Origin: Firmicutes bacterium HGW-Firmicutes-16
GTDB lineage: Bacteria > Bacillota > Clostridia > Oscillospirales > Oscillospiraceae
Reading direction: 5' to 3'
Assembly: GCA_002841545.1 (NCBI GenBank)
Contig: PGZZ01000004.1
Coordinates: forward strand, 1-64,000
DNA length: 64,000 nucleotides
Program-made: the position numbers and the translations under genes
Notes under the pieces: model-generated
What the model saw: only the letters and a program-made list of their open reading frames with translations
Told to the model about the DNA's origin: nothing
Databases searched by the model: none
In this document: one piece after another, positions 52,610 to 61,534 of the stretch
How the letters are laid out: the number at the start of each line of letters is the position of its first letter
Position numbering within the stretch: position 1 is the first letter of the stretch

Positions 52610-52761
52610 ATGCTTTTTTGCAATTTGAACATTATTTTTTGATATATTCGTCAAAAATCTGTGTCACATTTTGTAAACAAACAGTTGCGATTTTTTCATT
52701 ACCGTGTTATCATTTTATACACTACAGAAAAACATTTGACTTTCTGAGGGGGACACTGAAT

Positions 52762-53208
52762 ATGACAGCCGGATACGAACTCAAGTATTTTTTGGTCGAA
52801 GCCGACATGCTTCCCGAGATATATGTGAAAGTCGCCAAAGCGAAAGAGCTTTTAGAAACCGGCGAAGTCCAGACTGTTGCGGAGGCCGCAAATGTAGTCG
52901 GGATTAGCCGAAGCGCTTTTTATAAATACAAGGATTCAATTACGCCGTTTCAAGACTTGAAGCGCGGAAGAATCATTACTTTCCACATAACGCTCCGCGA
53001 CAAAATGGGGGTTTTATCCTCCGTTCTAAATGTGTTTGCAGCGAGCGGAGCTAACATACTTACTATTAACCAGAGTATCCCGATAAACGGCATTGCGCTC
53101 GTCACAATCTCGGCTGAAACGACCGGCATGGTCATCACGAGCGAGGAGCTGCTTAATCAACTGCACGAAACCGGCGGCGTTAAGAAGGTCGAAGTCATCG
53201 CGGGTTAA
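52762..53208 (+). CDS. pheB: ACT-domain protein, PheB-like
   Basis: 148-residue protein with an N-terminal helical part that looks like a helix-turn-helix (AEAANVVGISRSAFYKYKDS near 40-59) and a C-terminal ACT domain (ITFHITLRDKMGVLSSVLN). It belongs to the PheB/UPF0735 group, thought to sense an amino acid. The ATG at 52762 has GAGGGGG 9 nt upstream. It lies 44 nt before hom, as in Bacillus-type operons. The ligand is unproven. Confidence 0.85.
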   Translation: MTAGYELKYFLVEADMLPEIYVKVAKAKELLETGEVQTVAEAANVVGISRSAFYKYKDSITPFQDLKRGRIITFHITLRDKMGVLSSVLNVFAASGANILTINQSIPINGIALVTISAETTGMVITSEELLNQLHETGGVKKVEVIAG

Positions 53209-53252
53209 AAATTTAAATCTGTTTATCTTCTCAGCAATCAGGAGGAACCATC

Positions 53253-54464
53253 ATGGCAAAAATAGCAATATGCGGATATGGAATTGTCGGCAGCGGTGTT
53301 GCGGAGGTCATTGCGGAAAACGCAGACAGCATCGCGAGGAATGCAGCCGAGGAAGTAGAAATAAAATATATACTGGATAACAGAGAGTTTCCGGGTGATC
53401 CCTTTGAAAAATACATTGTACATGACTTTTCAACAATCGAAAACGATCCCGAGGTATCCGTGATTATCGAGACCATCGGCGGAGTCAAAATCGCTTATGA
53501 ATTCACGAAAAGAGCCCTGCTCGCGGGTAAAAGCGTTGTGACCTCAAACAAGGAGCTGGTTGCCACAAAAGGTCATGAGCTTATCGCGATTGCCAAGAAA
53601 AAAAATCTCAACTACCTTTTTGAGGCGAGCGTTGGCGGCGGCATCCCGATTATCCGCCCCATTACCCAGTGTCTCGCCGCGAATAAAATTGATGAGGTCT
53701 ACGGCATCCTCAACGGTACAACGAACTACATTCTTACCGAAATGATAAAAAACAACGCCAGTTTTGAGGACGCCCTACATCAGGCCAAGGCAAACGGCTA
53801 TGCGGAGGCAGACCCAACAGCTGACATTGAGGGTATCGATGCCGCGAGAAAAATCTGCATCCTCACAGACCTGTGCTTTGGAAAGCACGTCAATCCCTCG
53901 AATGTTAAGGCTGTGGGCATCAAGGGCGTGACAACTGCTGACGTAGAATACGCCAAGCGTCTCAACTGCAAGATTAAGCTCCTCGGTCGCGCCCTGCGAA
54001 CCGGACACGACACCGCAACCGCATATGTTGCGCCGCATCTTGTCAGCAAGTCGAGCCTTCTTTCCAATGTGGACGGAGTCATGAACGGCATTGTCGTCCA
54101 CGGCAACGCTCTGGGCGATACAATGTTCTATGGCGCAGGAGCTGGCAAGCGTCCCACCGCAAGTGCGGTCGTTGCGGACGTCATCGACGCCGTTAAGCAC
54201 GTCAAGGCCAGAAAATATCTCGACTGGGACGACGCCCCCGCAGGCTACTTCACGGACAGCGCCTATGTCGAGTCCCGCTGGTATGTCAGAGCCGCAACCT
54301 CTCTCCAGCAAATCGGCTGGGCCTTCGGCAAGGTCAATTTCGTTACCTATACCGGTGCCGCCGCCGATGAGTATGCCTTCGCGACCGACGTCTGTGACGA
54401 GAGCACCATGCTTAAGCTGACAAGCGGCATGACTGTCCGGACGATGTTTAGAATCTTAGATTGA
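53253..54464 (+). CDS. hom: Homoserine dehydrogenase
   Basis: 403-residue enzyme reducing aspartate semialdehyde to homoserine on the way to threonine and methionine. GYGIVGSGVAEV is the NAD(P) motif, and LNGTTNYILTEM near 149-160 holds the catalytic region. The C-terminal 70 residues look like a reduced ACT domain, shorter than in many relatives. AGGAGG lies 5 nt before the ATG. It sits between pheB and lysC. Confidence 0.93.
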   Translation: MAKIAICGYGIVGSGVAEVIAENADSIARNAAEEVEIKYILDNREFPGDPFEKYIVHDFSTIENDPEVSVIIETIGGVKIAYEFTKRALLAGKSVVTSNKELVATKGHELIAIAKKKNLNYLFEASVGGGIPIIRPITQCLAANKIDEVYGILNGTTNYILTEMIKNNASFEDALHQAKANGYAEADPTADIEGIDAARKICILTDLCFGKHVNPSNVKAVGIKGVTTADVEYAKRLNCKIKLLGRALRTGHDTATAYVAPHLVSKSSLLSNVDGVMNGIVVHGNALGDTMFYGAGAGKRPTASAVVADVIDAVKHVKARKYLDWDDAPAGYFTDSAYVESRWYVRAATSLQQIGWAFGKVNFVTYTGAAADEYAFATDVCDESTMLKLTSGMTVRTMFRILD

Positions 54465-54552
54465 CGGCGCACCATATCGAATCATAGAATGGAGAAGTAA
54501 GCTTCTCAGCTATTTAAAGACTTTTCAATCCCTGACTGGAGGAATTTTCTAT

Positions 54553-55758
54553 ATGCTTATAGTACAAAAATTCGGCGGGAGCTCCGTTGCGGACGCCACA
54601 AAGATCAAGCGTGTTGCAGGGCTAATCGCCGATACGTTCTGCGAGGGGAACGACACCGTAGTAGTTCTTTCGGCGCAGGGCGACACCACCGACGATCTCC
54701 TTGAAAAAGCTGCAGAAATTAACCCGAACCCCTCAAAGCGCGAGCTGGACGTGCTTCTTTCGACGGGAGAGCAAATCTCCGTCGCACTAATGAGCATGGC
54801 TCTCGAAAAAATGGGTCTTCCCGTTGTTTCGCTTACGGGCTGGCAAGTACAGATTAGTACTAACTTTGATTACGGCAACGCTCGCATACGTTCCGTTTCC
54901 ACCGAAAGAATCCGTCAGGAGCTGGATAAGCGCCGCATCGTAATTGTAACTGGCTTTCAGGGCGTCAACGGTACGGGCGACATTACGACCCTCGGCAGAG
55001 GCGGCTCGGACACCTCCGCAGTCGCGGTCGCGGCGGCGCTCCACGCGGACAAATGCCAGATCTTCACGGACGTCGAAGGCGTTTTCACTGCGGACCCGCG
55101 CAAGGTGCAGGGTGCAAAAAAACTGGATGAGATCACATATGACGAGATGATGGAACTTGCCTCGCTGGGCGCGCAGGTTCTGCACAACCGCAGCGTGGAA
55201 ATGGCAAAACGCTACGGAGTGAATCTGGAGGTTCTCTCCAGTTACGAGAGAAAGCCCGGCACAAAAGTTAAGGAGGTCGTGAAAAACGTGGAACAGATGA
55301 AAATCAGCGGTATAGCAAAGGACACAAACGTTGCGCGCATTGCGGTCGTCGGAGTTCCCGATGAGCCCGGCGTCGCTTTCAGACTTTTCAGAGAGCTTGC
55401 AAGCTCAAAGATAAATGTCGATGTCATACTCCAGTCAATCGACAGGAACGGCTCAAACGATATTAGCTTTACCGTTTCCGAGTCGGATTTCGATAAAGCT
55501 ATGGAGATAGTTGAGGAACGTAAGGATACTCTCCGTTACAAGGAGCTTTTCGGTGACAAAAGCGTTGCTAAGGTCAGTATAGTCGGCGCGGGAATGCTCT
55601 CCTCCTCCGGCGTTGCGGCAACAATGTTCGAAGCTCTGAGCGAAGCAAAGATAAACATCCAGATGATCTCCACCAGCGAAATCAAGGTTTCCGTACTTAT
55701 TGACGAAACCAGCGCAGACAGAGCCGTTCAGGTCATCCACAACAAATTTTTTAACTGA
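54553..55758 (+). CDS. lysC: Aspartate kinase with likely internal beta-subunit start
   Basis: 401-residue enzyme phosphorylating aspartate, the first step to lysine, threonine and methionine. The kinase motif KFGGSSVAD opens the protein, and two ACT domains fill the last 140 residues. AAGGAGG lies at 55270-55276 inside the gene, 11 nt before a GTG at codon 246. This is the position where the Bacillus subtilis LysC beta subunit begins, from memory, so an internal regulatory subunit is likely. It ends the pheB-hom-lysC operon at the hairpin 55779-55818. Confidence 0.93.
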   Translation: MLIVQKFGGSSVADATKIKRVAGLIADTFCEGNDTVVVLSAQGDTTDDLLEKAAEINPNPSKRELDVLLSTGEQISVALMSMALEKMGLPVVSLTGWQVQISTNFDYGNARIRSVSTERIRQELDKRRIVIVTGFQGVNGTGDITTLGRGGSDTSAVAVAAALHADKCQIFTDVEGVFTADPRKVQGAKKLDEITYDEMMELASLGAQVLHNRSVEMAKRYGVNLEVLSSYERKPGTKVKEVVKNVEQMKISGIAKDTNVARIAVVGVPDEPGVAFRLFRELASSKINVDVILQSIDRNGSNDISFTVSESDFDKAMEIVEERKDTLRYKELFGDKSVAKVSIVGAGMLSSSGVAATMFEALSEAKINIQMISTSEIKVSVLIDETSADRAVQVIHNKFFN

Positions 55759-55778
55759 CCCTGCACGCAGAACAGTAT

Positions 55779-55818
55779 AACAAGCGTCCGTAACGGAAAT
55801 CCGTTACGGACGCTTGTT
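55779..55818 (+). terminator. Terminator of lysC
   Basis: AACAAGCGTCCGTAACGG pairs perfectly with its complement around AAAT. Confidence 0.92.
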
Positions 55819-55841
55819 TCTGTCAGAGTGCCAGAGAAGTA

Positions 55842-56013
55842 TTGCAGACGAGGAAACGCCGCCCGTAGCTGTATAAAGATACCGTAGGGCGGCGTTGACG
55901 AAGTAAGCAAAAAGCCTTTATATTAAGCGGCTTTAGCCGCACATTATTGGATAAGAAAACGCAGGTCTGTCAGCTTGCGGAAGTATCTCATTGGTCGGCT
56001 TTTTGCGATGCAA
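55842..56013 (+). ncRNA. Candidate structured RNA, copy 2 (after lysC)
   Basis: 172 nt, the partner of the element at 48213-48385. The outer helix TTGCA/TGCAA (55842-55846 with 56009-56013) and the hairpin ACGCCGCC/GGCGGCGT (55856-55863 with 55888-55895) are kept. So is the long helix GCAAAAAGCC/GGCTTTTTGC (55907-55916 with 55997-56006). Spacers GACGAGGAA and TGACGAAGTAA are nearly identical to copy 1. It starts 24 nt after the lysC terminator and ends 20 nt before the htrA stop. No gene on the same strand follows, so it is unlikely to be a cis-acting switch here. Confidence 0.7.
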
Positions 56014-56033
56014 GTCTTATTTGGCCTCTGAAA

Positions 56034-57461
56034 TCAGAACTTCGGCGCTGTTGGAAGCGTACCGTTGTTAGTATTGCCACCATTGTTATTCGGAGTGGTG
56101 TCTTGGGTATCGTTCGAGGGAACGTCCTCGTCGAGCGTCACCTTAATATCAACATACTCGCCCTGACGGTAAACCTTCAGCGTAACGGTATCGCCCGCCT
56201 TGTAGTTTTTCTTCTCGTTTGTAAGCTCGGAGGAACTCTTGACCGCAGTGCCATCAATTTCCGTGATGATGTCGCCGACCTTGAGTCCGGCCTTATCGCT
56301 GCAGCTGCCGGAGATTACCGAATAAACGTAAGCGCCTTCGACCATGTTGTAATACTGTGCGACCGTACTGTCAACGGTAGTTACGGTGATGCCGAAGTTT
56401 GCTTTGCCGCTGACATAACCGTTCTTTATGAGCTGGTCAACAGTATCAGTCACGTCTTTAATCGGAATCGCAAAGCCGAGACCCTCAACGCCTGTGTCAG
56501 AGTACTTTGCCGTAACTATGCCCACGACCTCACCCTTGTTGTTATAAACGGGACCTCCTGAGTTACCTTCGTTGACGGCCGCATCGATTTGGAACATATT
56601 GTTGGTAACAGTCTCGCCGGTAGTCGAATCCTGAGTCGTGATATCTCTGTCAAGGGCGCTTACCATTCCGCTCGTTATGGAAAAGCTCAGTTCGCCGAGA
56701 GGATTGCCGATTGCGAACACTGTTTCACCGACCTGCAGATCGTCGCTGTTGCCAAGGGTTGCGGCCGAAAGACCCGTAGCCTCGATTTTAAGGACCGCAA
56801 TATCGCTCGATTCCTCGACACCGACGATTTTCGCGTCGTACTTATCGCCGTTATAGAGTATTACCGAAACCTTGTAGTTGCCGGTGTAGGCGTCGGCTAT
56901 AACGTGGTAGTTGGTGATGATATAGCCATCGCTCGTCACAACGAAGCCGGAGCCGGAAACTGCGGATTTGGACTGCATACCGAAATAATTCGTGTATGTG
57001 ATGTCGGTCGAAATTCCTACCGCCTGAGCGCAGCCAAGGCTGTAGATCTGGGCACCGGTTAAAGTGTCACCTGAAGAAACGGGACTTGCTGTTTGAGTTG
57101 TGCTTTCGTCCGGTTCTACAACATTGAGTCCCCCGTAATTTGTAGTTGCCGAATTAGGAAGCTGAGCCGCGACGATTGCTCCTCCGCCGACTCCGCCCAA
57201 TATCGCACAAACAAGGCAGGCTGCGATGAATTTTCCGATGCCGCCCTGCTTCTTATCTTTAATTTTCTTTGGCGGTTTTACGGGAGGTGTGTAATAAGTT
57301 CTGGGCGCAGACTGCTCTTCGCTTTGCGGAACGAAGTTCGCGTCCATATAAGAACGGCGGGGCAGGTTCTCCTTTGTAAAACTATACTCGGAATTTTGTA
57401 AGTCAGAAGGCGGGTTCCCGTTCTCCCCACCGAAATTATTGTCGTTTTCCTGCTCGTACAT
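56034..57461 (-). CDS. htrA: HtrA/DegP-like serine protease with PDZ domain
   Basis: 475-residue membrane-anchored protease of envelope quality control. A disordered cytoplasmic N-terminus (1-75) and one helix (76-100) precede the trypsin-like domain with His186, Asp220 and Ser301 (GNSGGPVY). One PDZ domain (about 365-450) follows, then an Asn/Thr-rich tail. The ATG at 57461 has AAGGAGG 8 nt upstream; the frame upstream has no better site. It is transcribed alone, toward the structured RNA copy 2. Confidence 0.93.
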   Translation of the reverse strand: MYEQENDNNFGGENGNPPSDLQNSEYSFTKENLPRRSYMDANFVPQSEEQSAPRTYYTPPVKPPKKIKDKKQGGIGKFIAACLVCAILGGVGGGAIVAAQLPNSATTNYGGLNVVEPDESTTQTASPVSSGDTLTGAQIYSLGCAQAVGISTDITYTNYFGMQSKSAVSGSGFVVTSDGYIITNYHVIADAYTGNYKVSVILYNGDKYDAKIVGVEESSDIAVLKIEATGLSAATLGNSDDLQVGETVFAIGNPLGELSFSITSGMVSALDRDITTQDSTTGETVTNNMFQIDAAVNEGNSGGPVYNNKGEVVGIVTAKYSDTGVEGLGFAIPIKDVTDTVDQLIKNGYVSGKANFGITVTTVDSTVAQYYNMVEGAYVYSVISGSCSDKAGLKVGDIITEIDGTAVKSSSELTNEKKNYKAGDTVTLKVYRQGEYVDIKVTLDEDVPSNDTQDTTPNNNGGNTNNGTLPTAPKF

Positions 57462-57626
57462 GGCTTTATCCTCCTTAGTAACTTTTAGGTATCGTATAAG
57501 CTTATTGTGTACTATGGCAATACTAGTATTCATTTGTTACGAACGCATGAACAAATGAGGAAATTATTATAAACATTTTTTGCGCAATTTAAAATTTGTC
57601 TGGCCTTGCGCGGCCTTAGATTTTTG

Positions 57627-57655
57627 TTTACAAATCGAGGCCGTCACTTTATAAT
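57627..57655 (+). promoter_or_regulatory. Promoter of the XRE gene
   Basis: TTTACA at 57627-57632 and TATAAT at 57650-57655 with a 17-nt spacer, 34 nt before the start codon. Confidence 0.7.
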
Positions 57656-57688
57656 ACAGGAAGTAATCACGCGCGGGGGGGATAGCTC

Positions 57689-58138
57689 ATGGAGCGCAGT
57701 TTTGGAAGCACCTTATCGGAGCTCAGGCACTCCAGAGACCTGAACCAGCGGGCACTCGCCGCCGAGCTTCACATCAGCCAGGCGCTGCTTTCGCATTACG
57801 AAAACGGAACACGCGAACCCGGACTGCCTTTTGTTTGCCGCGTATGCGACTACTTCGGCGTATCGGCGGATTTCATTCTCGGCAGAAGCGACGATGAAAG
57901 CTCCGGTCTTTGTGCAACAGGCGCGGTAACGGAGCTTAACAGGGCGCTTGCCGAGACGGGCGACGCCGCAGTTCATAAGGTGGCTCTCGACTATGTGGAT
58001 TGCGCCGCAAGAAAAATGACCGCACACCTTACCTATCACGATGAGCTGTTTTTAGCCGAACAGACTGCGGCGATGGCCGAAGCGGAGCTCAGCATCGTCC
58101 GGCTTTGCCCAAGGAGAAACAATTTAATGTCCGGTTGA
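57689..58138 (+). CDS. XRE-family regulator with C-terminal domain
   Basis: 149 residues. The N-terminal helix-turn-helix is LNQRALAAELHISQALLSHYE near 19-39, followed by a FGVSADFILGRSD linker and a helical C-terminal domain. It could respond to a small molecule or protein partner; neither is visible. The start ATG follows GGGGGGGATAGCTC. It is followed by a hairpin. Confidence 0.87.
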   Translation: MERSFGSTLSELRHSRDLNQRALAAELHISQALLSHYENGTREPGLPFVCRVCDYFGVSADFILGRSDDESSGLCATGAVTELNRALAETGDAAVHKVALDYVDCAARKMTAHLTYHDELFLAEQTAAMAEAELSIVRLCPRRNNLMSG

Positions 58139-58161
58139 ACAAACCAAAATTAGGTTTGTTC
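58137..58161 (+). terminator. Hairpin after the XRE gene
   Basis: GAACAAACC pairs with GGTTTGTTC around AAAATTA, overlapping the stop codon. No T run follows, so terminator strength is uncertain. Confidence 0.5.
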
Positions 58162-58247
58162 AGCAGGCACTAGTTATAACAGCATACAGCGTAAAGCTTC
58201 CCGTGTAAATATAATTTCGATAAAATTTCCGTCCTTGGAGGGACAAT

Positions 58248-60053
58248 ATGACTGACCAAAACAAAACCAGGAATTTTTCAATAATTGCTCACATTGATCA
58301 CGGTAAATCAACACTCGCCGACAGACTCCTTGAAAAGTGCGGGGCGGTGGACAGCCGCGATGTGACCCCTCAAATGCTTGACAATATGGATCTCGAGCGC
58401 GAACGCGGCATCACCATCAAGGCGCGTGCTGTCGGGCTGACCTATAAGGCCACAGACGGCGAGACCTATACCCTCAACCTCATAGACACTCCGGGACACG
58501 TGGACTTCAACTACGAGGTCTCACGATCTCTTGCCGCCTGTGAGGGCGCGCTTCTCGTTGTGGACGCGTCTCAGGGCATCGAGGCTCAGACACTTGCGAA
58601 CACCTATCTCGCCCTTGAGCATAATCTCGAAGTCCTGCCAGTCATCAACAAAATTGACCTGCCAAGCGCAGATCCTCAGCGTACAAAAACCGAGATTGAG
58701 GATATCATAGGCATCCCCGCTCTCGATGCGCCGGAAATCAGCGCCAAAAACGGCATCAACATTGAATCGGTGCTGGAACTGGTGGTTAGCAAAATTCCGC
58801 CTCCGAAGGGCGATCCGAACGCTCCCCTTCGCGCGCTCGTTTTTGATAGCCAATACGACACTTATCGCGGTGTCATTGTTTTGATGCGTATCATGGACGG
58901 CGCAATCAAAAAGGACATGAACGTTCAAATGATGGCGTCAAACGCAAAATATAAGGTCGTTGAGGTCGGGCATATGCGTGCCTTTGGGCTAGAGCCCTGC
59001 GAAGCACTCTCGGCGGGCGACGTCGGCTATTTCACCGCGAGCATTAAGAACGTATCCGACACTCAAGTCGGCGACACTGTAACCGGTTCCGAAAATCCCG
59101 CTACAATTGCCGTTCCCGGCTATCGCGAAGCACAGCCCATGGTCTTTTCGGGCATCTACCCCGCTGACGGCGGAGAATATCCCGACCTGCGTGACGCCCT
59201 TGAAAAGCTGAAGCTCAATGACGCAGCTCTCCATTTTGAGCCGGAATCCTCGGCGGCTCTCGGTTTCGGATTCCGCTGCGGCTTTCTTGGTCTGCTCCAC
59301 ATGGAAATTATTCAAGAGCGCTTAGAGCGCGAATACGACCTTGATCTAATCACAACCGCTCCGAGTGTTATCTATCATGTTATCAAAACAGACGGCGAAA
59401 TGCTGGTAATCGATAATCCATTGAACTATCCCGATCCCTCTCAGATTGATAGCGCGGAAGAGCCCTTCGTCAAAGCTTCAATCATCACTCCGTCGGAGTA
59501 TGTCGGCAATATTATGGAGCTTTGTCAGGATAGGCGCGGCGAGTACAAGAACATGACCTATCTTGACGAAACACGAGTTGAGCTGCACTACGATATGCCG
59601 CTGAATGAAATCATTTATGACTTCTTCGATGCGCTCAAGGCTCGCACTCGCGGCTATGGCTCACTCGACTATGAGCTTACGGGTTACCGCGAAAGCAATC
59701 TTGTAAAGCTGGACATCCTCCTGAACGGGGACATCGTGGATGCGCTGAGCTTCATCGTACACCGAGATAAGGCCTACCAGAGAGCGAGAAAAATTGTCGA
59801 AAAGCTCAAGGACAACATACCCCGCCAGCTTTTTGAAATTCCGGTACAGGCGGCAATCGGAGGCAAAATTATCGCGCGCGAAACCATCAAAGCTGTACGC
59901 AAGGACGTTCTTGCAAAGTGCTACGGCGGCGATATTACAAGAAAGAAGAAGCTCCTTGAGAAACAGAAGGAGGGCAAAAAGCGCATGCGCAGTTTTGGCT
60001 CCGTCTCCGTTCCGCAGGAAGCTTTCATGGCTGTATTGAAGCTGGACGAATAA
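58248..60053 (+). CDS. lepA: Elongation factor 4 (LepA)
   Basis: 601-residue ribosomal back-translocase-like GTPase. The G1 motif [14 protein letters not shown] is near 14, with DTPGHVDF and NKIDLP following, and the LepA-specific C-terminus ends with [22 protein letters not shown]-like GGAGGG lies 7 nt before the ATG. It stands alone and ends at a bidirectional terminator. Confidence 0.96.
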   Translation: MTDQNKTRNFSIIAHIDHGKSTLADRLLEKCGAVDSRDVTPQMLDNMDLERERGITIKARAVGLTYKATDGETYTLNLIDTPGHVDFNYEVSRSLAACEGALLVVDASQGIEAQTLANTYLALEHNLEVLPVINKIDLPSADPQRTKTEIEDIIGIPALDAPEISAKNGINIESVLELVVSKIPPPKGDPNAPLRALVFDSQYDTYRGVIVLMRIMDGAIKKDMNVQMMASNAKYKVVEVGHMRAFGLEPCEALSAGDVGYFTASIKNVSDTQVGDTVTGSENPATIAVPGYREAQPMVFSGIYPADGGEYPDLRDALEKLKLNDAALHFEPESSAALGFGFRCGFLGLLHMEIIQERLEREYDLDLITTAPSVIYHVIKTDGEMLVIDNPLNYPDPSQIDSAEEPFVKASIITPSEYVGNIMELCQDRRGEYKNMTYLDETRVELHYDMPLNEIIYDFFDALKARTRGYGSLDYELTGYRESNLVKLDILLNGDIVDALSFIVHRDKAYQRARKIVEKLKDNIPRQLFEIPVQAAIGGKIIARETIKAVRKDVLAKCYGGDITRKKKLLEKQKEGKKRMRSFGSVSVPQEAFMAVLKLDE

Positions 60054-60059
60054 ATTAAT

Positions 60060-60084
60060 GGGGCGTGCTGTTTCGGCACGCCCC
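60060..60084. terminator. Bidirectional terminator
   Basis: GGGGCGTGC pairs with GCACGCCCC, between converging lepA and mntP. Confidence 0.88.
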
Positions 60085-60092
60085 ATGTAAAA

Positions 60093-60677
60093 TCACCTCA
60101 GGAACACACCCTCAATAAGCAGCTTTATGCCGATACCTATGAGAACGACACCGCCGACGATGCCGGCGCCCTTACCCGAGCCTGTCGGGAGCTTTGCGCA
60201 GAGCAGCCCGCCGAGTACACAGATAACGAGAGTCGTGATGCCGATTATTGAGCAGGGCAGGAATACGTTTGTTTCGGTAAAAGCAAAGCTCACTCCGACC
60301 GCGAGCGCGTCTATACTTGTTGCTAAGGCGAGCACGATGGCCTTAGGGTGGCTGAAGTCTGCCGATGTATTATTGTCCTTTTTGTTATCTGATTCACCTT
60401 TTATCGCATCAAGGAGCATTTTCCCGCCGACAAATATGAGTAAGAAAAAGCTGATATACGGACCGAGTGACATTATCTTCCCGCTGACAGTTCCGGCGAG
60501 ATAAAAGCCGATGAGCGGCATCATAGCCTGAAAAAAGCCGAAATAAAGCGAGTGCTTCAGCGCGTTTTTCAGCCCGCCCTTAGAATCGGCAAGTCCCTCT
60601 CCAACGGTCACTGCAAAGGCATCCATTGAAAGACTTGCGCCAATAAGTGCGTATGTTAATATTTGTTCAAGCATCAT
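60093..60677 (-). CDS. mntP: Putative manganese efflux pump MntP
   Basis: 194-residue membrane protein with six helices and two related halves, each with an Asp near SMDAFAVT and SIDALAVGVSF. This is the MntP/DUF204 pattern, an exporter of excess manganese. It is divergent from tadA with only 45 nt between them, and I see no yybP-ykoY riboswitch in that space. Confidence 0.88.
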   Translation of the reverse strand: MMLEQILTYALIGASLSMDAFAVTVGEGLADSKGGLKNALKHSLYFGFFQAMMPLIGFYLAGTVSGKIMSLGPYISFFLLIFVGGKMLLDAIKGESDNKKDNNTSADFSHPKAIVLALATSIDALAVGVSFAFTETNVFLPCSIIGITTLVICVLGGLLCAKLPTGSGKGAGIVGGVVLIGIGIKLLIEGVFLR

Positions 60678-60722
60678 TTCCTCCGAGTTATGTATATAAT
60701 ATCTTTTTAAGGCTGGTCATTT

Positions 60723-61169
60723 ATGGAACATGAAAAGTATATGCGCCTCGCGCTTGAATTGGCGCAGGAAGCCTTTCAAGCGGGCGAAATTCCCGTTGGG
60801 TGCGTTATCGTCAATGAAAATGGCGAAATCATCGGTCGTGGGCAAAACACTCGTGAACGTACTCGTTCCGCTCTGGGTCACGCGGAGCTTGTGGCAATTG
60901 ACGAGGCCTGCAGGTATATAGGAGATTGGCGGCTTGAGGGCTGCACTATTTATGTGACGCTCGAGCCCTGCCCAATGTGTACGGGAGCGGTAATTAACTC
61001 CCGAATCCCCTGCGTTGTTTTCGGCGCAAGGGAGGAAAACTTTGGTTCCTGCGGCAGCGTCATCGACCTGTTTTCCGAACGCTACGGGCACCGTCCGGCG
61101 GTATACTCAGGCGTTCTCGAAAATGAGTGTACCACACTTTTAACGGATTTTTTTAAAAAAATCCGTTAA
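60723..61169 (+). CDS. tadA: tRNA-specific adenosine deaminase
   Basis: 148-residue zinc deaminase that turns A34 of tRNA-Arg(ACG) into inosine. HAELVAID near 56 and PCPMCTGAV near 85 supply the His/Glu/Cys zinc and proton-shuttle residues. The start is 45 nt from divergent mntP. The length and motifs match TadA rather than guanine deaminase. Confidence 0.92.
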   Translation: MEHEKYMRLALELAQEAFQAGEIPVGCVIVNENGEIIGRGQNTRERTRSALGHAELVAIDEACRYIGDWRLEGCTIYVTLEPCPMCTGAVINSRIPCVVFGAREENFGSCGSVIDLFSERYGHRPAVYSGVLENECTTLLTDFFKKIR

Positions 61170-61211
61170 AAGCAAAAAAACTAAATTTTGCTTGATTCGC
61201 TAAATAATGTG

Positions 61212-61240
61212 TTGACAGAAGTAAATTTCACATATATCCT
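61212..61240 (+). promoter_or_regulatory. Promoter of the c-di-GMP riboswitch transcript
   Basis: TTGACA at 61212-61217 and TATCCT at 61235-61240 with a 17-nt spacer, about 35 nt before the riboswitch. Confidence 0.65.
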
Positions 61241-61274
61241 ATTATTGTATAGAAAACAATTGAATATAAATCGA

Positions 61275-61354
61275 TAATAGCAAACCTGCCGAAAGACAGG
61301 GACGCAAAGCCAAGGGTCTAAGGTCTTATAGACTATGACAGCCGGTTGCCGAAA
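61275..61354 (+). promoter_or_regulatory. c-di-GMP-I riboswitch (GEMM)
   Basis: The GEMM-I core is seen in order: GCAAACCTGCCGAAAGACAG, then GGACGCAAAGCCAAGGGTCTA, split here after 20 residues or fewer, and ATGACAGCCGGTTGCCG. A terminator (CGTTCAG/CTGAACG with T run, 61384-61413) follows. A switch of this type changes expression of the TadG-like gene with c-di-GMP level; on or off cannot be read by eye. Confidence 0.9.
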
Positions 61355-61383
61355 ATGTAACTCTTTCTATTCGAGTTGAGTGT

Positions 61384-61413
61384 CGTTCAGGTAACCTGAA
61401 CGGCTTTTTTTAT
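61384..61413 (+). terminator. Riboswitch-linked terminator
   Basis: CGTTCAG (61384-61390) pairs with CTGAACG and is followed by GCTTTTTTTATT. It lies between the aptamer and the TadG-like gene. Confidence 0.8.
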
Positions 61414-61534
61414 TCTCTCTTTGACTCTTTGGGTAAAAAAATATAAAAGACCTTACTTTCCTTTCCGCTCGCAAACGTCAGTGCGGCCGATGGATGAAAC
61501 TAAATCAACATTTTATTATTGGAGGGGGGTTTTT

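Noticed and set aside
60678-60722. yybP-ykoY riboswitch before mntP
   Set aside because: The 45-nt gap is too short and lacks the motif.
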